Source: Leptolyngbyaceae cyanobacterium SM1_4_3 (GTDB lineage Bacteria > Cyanobacteriota > Cyanobacteriia > Elainellales > Elainellaceae). From it: a DNA stretch of 33,707 nucleotides. The notes beneath the pieces were generated by a model, which saw nothing but the letters and a program-made list of their open reading frames with translations, made no database searches and was not told the origin of the DNA. Shown here piece by piece: positions 27,258-33,707 of the stretch. The first letter of the stretch is position 1, and each line of letters opens with the position of its first letter. The stretch covers positions 1 to 33,707 of the forward strand of contig JAAUTN010000032.1 in the NCBI GenBank assembly GCA_012031415.1. Reading direction: 5' to 3'. Both the position numbers and the translations under genes were made by a program.

Positions 27258-28109
27258 GTGAAACTAATTCAAACTGCTGTGGGGCGATCGCTCCTTTTAG
27301 GGCTGATCACGCTGGTGATGATTTTGGGGTTAAGTCGAGGGGCGATCGCCAAAATCGCCTCCTGGAGTTCGGGCGTTCCTCCGATCCTCATTAGCCAGTC
27401 CAACGAAGATAGCAGCGCCTCGGCCCAATCCATTCGCCAACCTGTAATGCTGCGAGGAATGCCGCTGCCAGAGCCACCCTTTCCAGAGCCAATTTTGCCA
27501 GGGGCAACGCCTTTTTGGGCTGGAACAACGACTTCGCCATCAGGCTACGTTCCCCGGCAGGAGAGCGCTCCGGCACATCCCACTAACTATGGTGAGCGGT
27601 TTACTCAAGATGCAAACGGTAGAAACGTCTCGAATGATTTGATTGTGGTGATTCATGAAACTGTCGGATCTGCCTCCAGCGCCATCAACACCTTTCAAAC
27701 GCCCCATCCGCGAGACGAAGACCAGGTTAGCTATCACTCATTAATCAAGCAAGACGGCACTGTAGTTTACATCGTGCCGCCTGAAATGAGAGCTTTTGGC
27801 GCAGGCAGTTCTGTCTTTGAAGGGGCCAATGGCTCTGAAACCGTGCAAACCAATCCTGCCTTTGCGTCTTCAGTCAACAACTTTGCCTATCACACTTCGC
27901 TAGAATCCCCTGCTGACGGGCGCGGCAACAGCCGAGGACACAGCGGCTACACCGAAGCGCAATATCAATCACTTGCCTGGGTGGTTGCCCAAACCCACGT
28001 CGCCAATCAAAGAATTACAACTCATCAAGCCGTCGATCGCTCAGGCACCCGTCGCGATCCCCGCAGCTTTAATGCACAGCGGTTCATAGAATTACTGAAT
28101 ACCTATTAA
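27258..28109 (+). CDS. Secreted N-acetylmuramoyl-L-alanine amidase (Amidase_2/PGRP fold)
   Basis: 283 residues, GTG start with a hydrophobic N-terminal signal or anchor (residues 11-31, LLLGLITLVMILGLSRGAIA), so it acts in the periplasm on peptidoglycan. A proline-rich linker runs to about residue 105. The zinc amidase domain fills 125-283: IVVIHETVG (H133), VSYHSLIKQDG (H160), and TTHQAVDRSGTRRDP, giving H256 and D267 as the remaining zinc ligands. NDLIVVIHET and the SGYTEAQYQSLAWVV helix are typical of the family. Its substrate cleavage (amide between MurNAc and L-Ala) is assumed from family. Its stop is one base from the 3' end of a minus-strand tRNA gene. Confidence 0.9.
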   Translation: MKLIQTAVGRSLLLGLITLVMILGLSRGAIAKIASWSSGVPPILISQSNEDSSASAQSIRQPVMLRGMPLPEPPFPEPILPGATPFWAGTTTSPSGYVPRQESAPAHPTNYGERFTQDANGRNVSNDLIVVIHETVGSASSAINTFQTPHPRDEDQVSYHSLIKQDGTVVYIVPPEMRAFGAGSSVFEGANGSETVQTNPAFASSVNNFAYHTSLESPADGRGNSRGHSGYTEAQYQSLAWVVAQTHVANQRITTHQAVDRSGTRRDPRSFNAQRFIELLNTY

Positions 28110-28110
28110 A

Positions 28111-28184
28111 TCGGGATGAAAGGATTTGAACCTTCGACCCCCTCGTCCCGAACGAGGTGCGCTACCAAGCTGCGCTACATCCCG
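28111..28184 (-). tRNA. trnP-CGG: tRNA-Pro (anticodon CGG)
   Basis: Read on the minus strand the sequence folds as a full cloverleaf. The acceptor CGGGATG (28184-28178) pairs with CATCCCG (28118-28112), with A at 28111 as the discriminator. The anticodon stem CCTCG/CGAGG encloses the loop TTCGGGA, giving anticodon CGG (plus-strand 28148-28150) for proline codon CCG. The T-loop is TTCAAAT. CCA is not encoded. C1-G72 is usual for bacterial tRNA-Pro. Confidence 0.95.
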
Positions 28185-28325
28185 TAATTGCAGATTTACG
28201 CTAGTCAACCTTAAACTAGACTACCACAGCGGCAGATCATCCAAGTTATTCCCTGGCGGCGCTGATTCCCTCGCTTCCTGACTCTTGCTAAGATTAGACT
28301 TATTACCGTTTTGGTGGTTTTTAGC

Positions 28326-29207
28326 GTGACTGTTAAGCCAGATTGGTTAAGGGTTAAAGCGCCTCAGTGGGAGCGGGTCGGTAATGTCAAGGAGATTTTG
28401 CGGGACCTATCGTTGAATACGGTTTGTGAAGAAGCTTCCTGCCCTAACATTGGCGAGTGCTTTAGTCACGGTACGGCAACTTTTTTGATTATGGGTCCAG
28501 CCTGCACGAGAGCCTGCCCCTATTGCGACATTGATTTTGAAAAGAAGCCTAAGCCGCTTGACCCCACTGAACCGTCTCGTCTGGCAGAAGCGGTTCGCCG
28601 GATGAACTTAAACCATGTGGTGATTACGTCCGTCAATCGCGATGATTTACCCGATGGAGGCGCAGATCAATTTGTTCGGTGCATTGAGGCGATCCGCGTT
28701 GTTTCTGCTAAAACTACGATTGAGGTTTTGATTCCAGACCTGTGCGGTAACTGGCAAGCGCTAGAGGTAATTTTGCAGGCGCGACCAGACGTGCTAAACC
28801 ACAATATGGAGACGATTCCCCGACTGTATCGGCGGGTGCGTCCTCAAGGAGAGTATGAGCGAACTCTGGAATTGCTGAGGCGATCGCACCACTTTGCGCC
28901 CTCCATTTACACCAAATCAGGCATCATGGTCGGTCTGGGTGAAACAGATACAGAAGTGCGCCAGGTGATGCAAGACTTGCGATCGGTCAACTGCGACATT
29001 TTGACGATTGGGCAATACCTCCAGCCTTCTTCTAAGCATTTGCCTGTACAGCAGTTTGTTACGCCCGACCAGTTTGCCGCATGGCAGCAATTTGGCGAAA
29101 CGATAGGTTTCCTCCAGGTTGTTTCTTCGCCCCTGACCCGCAGTTCCTATCATGCTGAGCAGGTGCAGGAGTTGATGCAGCGCTACCCCCGTGCGGCTAA
29201 ACCGTAA
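28326..29207 (+). CDS. lipA: Lipoyl synthase
   Basis: A radical-SAM enzyme inserting two sulfurs into octanoyl groups on lipoyl domains of 2-oxoacid dehydrogenases and the glycine cleavage H protein. 293 residues from the GTG at 28326 ([15 protein letters not shown]); the frame also holds a TTG and GTG at 28311-28316. The auxiliary cluster motif is C34-x4-C39-x5-C45 ([12 protein letters not shown]) and the radical-SAM motif C60-x3-C64-x2-C67 (CTRACPYC). [15 protein letters not shown] and [17 protein letters not shown] are further signatures, and the C-terminal [13 protein letters not shown] carries the RSSYHA serine ligand. Cyanobacteria often have two lipA genes; which one this is cannot be told. 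Confidence 0.95.
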   Translation: MTVKPDWLRVKAPQWERVGNVKEILRDLSLNTVCEEASCPNIGECFSHGTATFLIMGPACTRACPYCDIDFEKKPKPLDPTEPSRLAEAVRRMNLNHVVITSVNRDDLPDGGADQFVRCIEAIRVVSAKTTIEVLIPDLCGNWQALEVILQARPDVLNHNMETIPRLYRRVRPQGEYERTLELLRRSHHFAPSIYTKSGIMVGLGETDTEVRQVMQDLRSVNCDILTIGQYLQPSSKHLPVQQFVTPDQFAAWQQFGETIGFLQVVSSPLTRSSYHAEQVQELMQRYPRAAKP

Positions 29208-29294
29208 TTTCACTTAACTTAATGAATAAAGATTGGGTGAAGTACCTGTGGGTTTGGGCATAATTGAGTTTGCTAGCGTCTAACTGGCTGATTC

Positions 29295-30056
29295 ATGACA
29301 TCCGAACCCTTTTTGACTGTTAACGACCAGCCCATTTCCCTGGGGCAAGCTATTCGCTATTTACAAACAGGGAGAAAATTTGACGCATTCATTGGCGAAA
29401 TCGTTCGTCAGTTTGTGGTTGACCAGGAGTTACAAACCCGTGAAGACCTTAAAATCAACACCGCCGCCGTTGAGCAAGCCGTGATTGATTTTCGCCTGGA
29501 GCAACAGCTTACCGACCCAAAGCAGTTCCAGGAATGGCTCTCCAGCAGCGGGATGGACTACGAAGCATTCCACAATCAGGTTTCTTCTGGCTTCAAGCTG
29601 CGAAAGCTCAAAGAGGACATCGCGCTTCCCAAGCTGCAAGAATTTTTCATTGAGCGCAAAATTTTTCTAGATCGGGTTGTCCTTTCCCGAATCATCGTGG
29701 CCGACAAGGAATTAGCTGAGGAACTGAGAAGCCAAATTGCGGAAGGCGCAAAGTTTGAGCAGCTTGCAAAGGAATATTCCCTCACTGACGACCGTATCGT
29801 GAACGGCATGGTCGGTCCAATCAGCCGAGGCACAATGCCAGATATGCTTCGCGCAGCGGTCGATCTGGCACAACCTGGAGAAATCGTTGGGCCGCTGGGC
29901 ATGGAAGATCGCTGGGCGCTGTTTCGCGTAGAAGAATTTCTGCCAGCCGCGTTGGACGATCTGCAATTAAGGCAAAGCCTGATGGATGAGCTATTTGAAC
30001 AATGGCTAATGGACAAAATTCAGGGATTGCCGATTAAGTTACAGGTGGGATCATGA
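29295..30056 (+). CDS. Parvulin-type peptidyl-prolyl isomerase
   Basis: 253 residues, no signal peptide. The N-terminal half (about 1-130) is a SurA-N-like helical chaperone region (LGQAIRYLQTGRKFDAFIGE). The rotamase domain covers about 132-225: VVLSRIIVADKELAEEL, FEQLAKEYSLTDDR, MVGPISRGTMPDML and EIVGPLGMEDRWALFRVEE. A cytoplasmic parvulin immediately before a type I secretion ABC gene is a recurrent cyanobacterial arrangement. It may prepare the exporter's substrate. The stop overlaps the next start by ATGA, so the two are probably co-translated. Confidence 0.88.
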   Translation: MTSEPFLTVNDQPISLGQAIRYLQTGRKFDAFIGEIVRQFVVDQELQTREDLKINTAAVEQAVIDFRLEQQLTDPKQFQEWLSSSGMDYEAFHNQVSSGFKLRKLKEDIALPKLQEFFIERKIFLDRVVLSRIIVADKELAEELRSQIAEGAKFEQLAKEYSLTDDRIVNGMVGPISRGTMPDMLRAAVDLAQPGEIVGPLGMEDRWALFRVEEFLPAALDDLQLRQSLMDELFEQWLMDKIQGLPIKLQVGS

Positions 30057-32578
30057 TTACCGATGACCAGCTAGCCAGGATTCCCTGGGGGTCTCCGCCG
30101 CTGAACTGGCTATCTTCCGAGCAGCAAGTTCGGCTTAAAGATCAGGCAAAGACTCGCTATTGCGGGTTAGGAGAGGTGATCTGGTCTACGGATACGCCTG
30201 GAAGTCAGTTTTTAGTGGTTTCAGGAAATGTGCGCCTGATCCCAGATGAGGGAAAGCCAACGGTGCTAAAGTCAGGCGACTGGTTTGGCGATTTTCCAGA
30301 ACTGACAGACCAGTGGAAAGCCAGAGCTTCCAGCAAAGAAGTGGTTTTGATTCAATGGGATTCGCAGGCGTGGAGGGCGATCGCCACTCCCGAAATCAAA
30401 CAGTTTTGGCTAACGCTGCGATCGCGCTATCAACCTGAATTCTCCACTGCGCCGCAGCCTGTTTCTGGCTTTCCGTTTGTGTCTGCCGTCAACACGGCTG
30501 CGGCCTGCCTGACCATGCTGTGTCATTACTTAGAAACTCCGGCCCAGTTGGAATGGGTGCAGCGCCAGCTCAGAGGACAGCGCCCTAAAGACCTGACCGA
30601 CACGGGCGAAAAGCTGGGACTGCAACTGCGGCGAGTGCTGGTGAGCAACTGGCAGGATTTGCGGCAGCTTACCCTACCGGGGCTGATGCGCTGGCGGCAA
30701 GAACGCTGGGTGGTGGTTTATGCGGTGAGGGGCGATCGCTTGATCATCGCTGACCCAATGAACCCTAACCAGACCTGCGAAAGCATTCCCAGAGCCATGC
30801 TGGAGGAAGTGTGGGACGGACAACTCTGGCAGGTAGAACTCGTTCAAAAGCAGGAAAGATTTAGCCTCACCTGGTTTTTGCCCGCCGTTTGGCGATTCCG
30901 TAACCTTCTGGGGGAAGTGCTGCTGGCTTCCTTCACACTGCAACTGTTGGGATTGGCAACCCCGATCATTACCCAGGTGGTGATCGACAAGGTGATGGTG
31001 CAGGAAAGCCTGGCCACGCTGGATGTTATGGCGATCGCCCTGCTTGCGGTTGCCATCTTCGAGGCGCTGCTGGGCACCTTGCGGATGTTTATCTTTACCC
31101 ACACGACCAATCGGCTCGATTTGGGGCTTTCTGCCCAGCTTTTTCGACATTTGCTGCGACTGCCGCTGTCTTACTTTGAGTCGCGTCGGGTGGGAGACAC
31201 CGTTGCTAGAGTGCAGGAACTTGAGGAAATCCGCCAGTTTCTCACCAGTACCGCCCTGACCGTCATCCTCGACAGCATCTTCTCGGTCGTTTATCTGGCC
31301 GTGATGTTCTATTACAGCGTTCGCCTGACCGGGGTAGCGCTGGCAGTGATCCCGCTGTTCGCCATTCTGACGCTGATTAGCACCCCCATCTTACGAAACT
31401 GGCTGAATGAAACCTTCAACCGCAGCGCTGACAGCCAATCCTTTCTCGTAGAAACGATCACGGGTATCCACTCGGTGAAGGCCCATGCCGCAGAGAAGGC
31501 ATCGCGCGATCGCTGGGAAGGACTCTACGCCCGCTTCATTCGCACAGGCTTCAAAGCCACCACCACTGCCAACATCAGCAACCACATCGGTGATTTCCTC
31601 ACCAGCCTCTCAGCCCTGCTGATCCTGTGGTTTGGGGCAAGGTTAGTCATCAATCAGGACTTCACCATTGGTCAACTCGTCGCCTTTCAAATGCTCTCTG
31701 CCAGAGTGACAGGTCCGTTACTGCGGCTAGTACAGCTTTGGCAAAACCTTCAGGAAGTGCTGCTCGCCGTTGACCGCATTGGCGACATTCTCAACGTCGC
31801 CCCTGAAGCTGAACCTGGAACAGGTCTGGTGTTGCCGCCGCTAAGAGGGCAAGTCAACTTTGACCAGGTATTTTTTCGCTACCAGGCAAACCAGGAACCG
31901 ATTTTGCGCGGCGTTTCCCTCAATGTAGAACCGGGGATGTTCGTGGGCATCGTCGGTCGCAGCGGCTCTGGCAAAAGTACGCTTTCTAAGCTAATTCAGC
32001 GGCTTTACCAATCTGAGTCTGGGCGAATTTTGATCGACGGTTTTGACATCAAAAGCGCAGATTTGGCTTCTCTCCGCCCTCAAATTGCCGTTGTGCTGCA
32101 AGAAGATTTCCTGTTCAACGGCTCAATTCTAGAAAACATTACGCTAGGAAATCCTGATGTGACGGCTGAGCAGGTCGTAGAAGCGGCTCGTCTTGCTGTC
32201 GCCCATGATTTTGTTTGCGATCTGCCCGATGGCTACGAAACAGGCGTAGGGGAACGAGGCACTGCTCTATCTGGCGGTCAGCGCCAAAGAATTACCCTGG
32301 CACGGCTGTTTCTCTCCCAGGCTCCAATCCTGATTCTCGATGAAGCCACCAGCAGCCTCGACGCAGAAACCGAACAGCAGGTGTTAGAAAACCTTCAGCG
32401 CGCTTCTAAAGATCGCACGATGTTTTTAATCGCCCACCGTTTTGCGCCACTAAAACGAGCCGACCTAATCCTGGTCATGGAAAAAGGCGTAATTGCCGAA
32501 CGGGGAACGCATGATTCGCTAATTCAGCAAAAAGGACTTTACTGGTCGCTCTATCAGCGACAGCAGATGTCTATTTAA
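30053..32578 (+). CDS. Type I secretion ABC exporter with cNMP-like and degenerate C39 domains
   Basis: 841 residues, HlyB/HetC-like. Residues about 10-115 resemble a cyclic-nucleotide-binding beta-roll (GEVIWSTDTPGSQFLVVSG). Residues about 135-265 are a peptidase C39-like domain whose catalytic residues are gone: the usual DCGxACL reads NTAAACL (Thr148 at the Cys position), and the His position reads R218 in ERWVVVY, leaving only the Asp-Pro (D234). It should therefore recognise substrate without cleaving it, as in HlyB. Six membrane helices span about 280-560. The ATPase has Walker A GRSGSGKST (635-643), LSGGQ (739-743), Walker B ILILDEA (759-765) and H795. No HlyD-type adaptor follows, since the next gene is on the other strand. 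Confidence 0.9.
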   Translation: MITDDQLARIPWGSPPLNWLSSEQQVRLKDQAKTRYCGLGEVIWSTDTPGSQFLVVSGNVRLIPDEGKPTVLKSGDWFGDFPELTDQWKARASSKEVVLIQWDSQAWRAIATPEIKQFWLTLRSRYQPEFSTAPQPVSGFPFVSAVNTAAACLTMLCHYLETPAQLEWVQRQLRGQRPKDLTDTGEKLGLQLRRVLVSNWQDLRQLTLPGLMRWRQERWVVVYAVRGDRLIIADPMNPNQTCESIPRAMLEEVWDGQLWQVELVQKQERFSLTWFLPAVWRFRNLLGEVLLASFTLQLLGLATPIITQVVIDKVMVQESLATLDVMAIALLAVAIFEALLGTLRMFIFTHTTNRLDLGLSAQLFRHLLRLPLSYFESRRVGDTVARVQELEEIRQFLTSTALTVILDSIFSVVYLAVMFYYSVRLTGVALAVIPLFAILTLISTPILRNWLNETFNRSADSQSFLVETITGIHSVKAHAAEKASRDRWEGLYARFIRTGFKATTTANISNHIGDFLTSLSALLILWFGARLVINQDFTIGQLVAFQMLSARVTGPLLRLVQLWQNLQEVLLAVDRIGDILNVAPEAEPGTGLVLPPLRGQVNFDQVFFRYQANQEPILRGVSLNVEPGMFVGIVGRSGSGKSTLSKLIQRLYQSESGRILIDGFDIKSADLASLRPQIAVVLQEDFLFNGSILENITLGNPDVTAEQVVEAARLAVAHDFVCDLPDGYETGVGERGTALSGGQRQRITLARLFLSQAPILILDEATSSLDAETEQQVLENLQRASKDRTMFLIAHRFAPLKRADLILVMEKGVIAERGTHDSLIQQKGLYWSLYQRQQMSI

Positions 32579-32611
32579 CCTACCGATTGGCGGCGACAAG
32601 TAGTAGCTAAT

Positions 32612-33610
32612 CTATGCATCAAACAGGTCATTGCAGAGCGAAACTTGCCAACCATTGTCTGTCAGGCGAAGCTTCAAGTCACTACAAGTTTGTAGGAATT
32701 TGATGTATTTACTGCCTAAATTCAGGTCTTTCATCACTTCTGTCACCGACTGTCCATGCAGTTGCTTAAATTGTGTACTTAGGGTCGAAATTGAAATGTA
32801 AGTACCTGGCAGCGGATCGGTTAAATCTTTTAGAATTCGAGTAATTTCCTGCTCCAGTGCATAGCCTGAACTTACCCCTGAACCTGTGGGAAAGTGAGTT
32901 TCAACCGCGCCTGTCGTGTAATTAGAAATGACTAGCGATTTGCCCTGCTTCACGACTGAATAAACGGCTAATCCACGAGTTCGCAAAATGTTAGATAGGT
33001 GGTTTAAGTCTGGATCTGATGAACAGATAATGATTTCTTTTGCAGTTGGGTAATGCACAAAGACAGATGAACCGATCGCCGTCATCTGCAAATCTGCGCT
33101 GTTTTTTCCTGAAGGAACATGAACCAACTGATAGCCTCGCTTGTGCAAAACTAGATCTCTTTTACTCATGTTGCTATTGCGCCAGTTAGCAAACGCAATT
33201 TTAATTTGAATGGGGAATTGACAAATACTCTGCAAAAACTTTTCGCCTTCAACGGTAAGACCGATGTTTTCAGCATCGACTAGTAAGATGGCGATCGCCC
33301 CTTCTCCCTTCCCTTCCTCATAACCCCCTGCTGAAACCCCAAAGATATTAGAACTACCATCCCACAATGGTGCTTGAGCTAGCAGCAAATGAACCCTTTG
33401 CAGCAGATCGCTAAACACACGTCCCCTAAAAAAATCAGGGACAAACAGCTTCCTTAGAAATCGAACTAATCCAAAGATGAACGTCTCTTTGCTCTCCAGA
33501 TGATCTAGTCTAGCGGTTAGCTTTTCGACAAAATCAGCTTGAACTTCTCGAAAGCTAAAATTTCTATATTTTGGAATGAGCCAGTGAGGTTTTTGTTGTT
33601 GAGTCACCAC
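32612..33610 (-). CDS. NYN domain plus OST-HTH/LOTUS domain protein, putative RNA nuclease
   Basis: 332 residues from a GTG at 33610 (an adjacent GTG is at 33607). Residues 105-225 are a PIN-like NYN domain with its acidic site: LLVDAENIG (D112, N115), SGKNSADLQMTA (D173) and IICSSDPDLNHL (D199, D201). Residues about 250-325 form a winged-helix OST-HTH (LOTUS) domain, seen in SVSGYALEQEITRIL-like and KYIKFLQTCSDL stretches, which binds RNA in eukaryotic MARF1/TDRD5 relatives. An N-terminal helical region (20-80) is of no recognised type. Bacterial NYN-LOTUS proteins are predicted RNA-processing nucleases; their targets are unknown. Convergent with the exporter gene. Confidence 0.88.
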   Translation of the reverse strand: MVTQQQKPHWLIPKYRNFSFREVQADFVEKLTARLDHLESKETFIFGLVRFLRKLFVPDFFRGRVFSDLLQRVHLLLAQAPLWDGSSNIFGVSAGGYEEGKGEGAIAILLVDAENIGLTVEGEKFLQSICQFPIQIKIAFANWRNSNMSKRDLVLHKRGYQLVHVPSGKNSADLQMTAIGSSVFVHYPTAKEIIICSSDPDLNHLSNILRTRGLAVYSVVKQGKSLVISNYTTGAVETHFPTGSGVSSGYALEQEITRILKDLTDPLPGTYISISTLSTQFKQLHGQSVTEVMKDLNLGSKYIKFLQTCSDLKLRLTDNGWQVSLCNDLFDA

Positions 33611-33707
33611 AACGACTTGGTAAATTAAAAGCTAATTTGCTCAACAACAAAAGTTCTCACGACAATAGCTCAGAGAATGTTTAAATTTGAATATCAAATA
33701 CTACGAT

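Noticed and set aside
30053-32578. Exporter as an active double-glycine peptide maturase
   Set aside because: The catalytic Cys position is Thr148 and the His position is Arg218, so proteolysis is not expected.

Overview
The window is cyanobacterial. Highly iterated palindromes (HIP1, GCGATCGC) are scattered through nearly all of it, several genes have familiar cyanobacterial forms (DUF3318 protein, pentapeptide-repeat proteins, a parvulin plus HetC/HlyB-like exporter pair), and the nearest homologues I recognise for lipA, dnaK and dusB are cyanobacterial. I cannot fix the genus.

Region 1 (about 0.6-19.0 kb) is a plus-strand surface-polysaccharide cluster of the ABC-transporter-dependent type. 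A structured leader precedes a Wzm-like permease with a TTG start and a Wzt-like ATPase with a C-terminal glycan-recognition domain. Next come a tandem methyltransferase broken by one frameshift, a methyltransferase with an N-terminal coiled coil made of exact heptads, a double GT4 glycosyltransferase, another methyltransferase and another GT4. Most of these genes overlap by 1-8 bases, so translation is probably coupled. After a 276-base gap a second block encodes a GT2 transferase, a methyltransferase, a large membrane protein, another methyltransferase-like protein, a YbhN-type flippase-like protein and GDP-mannose 4,6-dehydratase, ending in a clear hairpin terminator. A separate GT4 gene follows. 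Together these genes would make a nucleotide-sugar precursor, build and methylate a glycan on a lipid carrier, and export it.

Region 2 (19.0-25.3 kb) holds a DUF3318 protein, a PadR regulator with a chromate transporter behind a repeat-rich divergent promoter region, tRNA-dihydrouridine synthase, and dnaK interrupted by two single-base losses.

Region 3 (25.2-27.2 kb) is decayed or rearranged: a pentapeptide-repeat gene fragment abuts a fragment of ilvD, followed by an intact pentapeptide-repeat gene, a tandem palindromic repeat and two overlapping small minus-strand reading frames that each need one extra base.

Region 4 (27.2-33.7 kb) carries a secreted amidase, tRNA-Pro(CGG), lipA, a parvulin overlapping a type I secretion ABC exporter with a degenerate C39 domain, and a NYN plus OST-HTH/LOTUS RNA-associated protein.

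Five places in the window are each repaired by adding one base to a short homopolymer. That is either sequencing or assembly error, or local gene decay, and it affects how the broken genes should be read. The most promising undescribed signals are the mutually exclusive hairpins over the first cluster gene's ribosome binding site, the heptad-repeat methyltransferase as a possible chain-length ruler, and the small overlapping gene pair near 27 kb.
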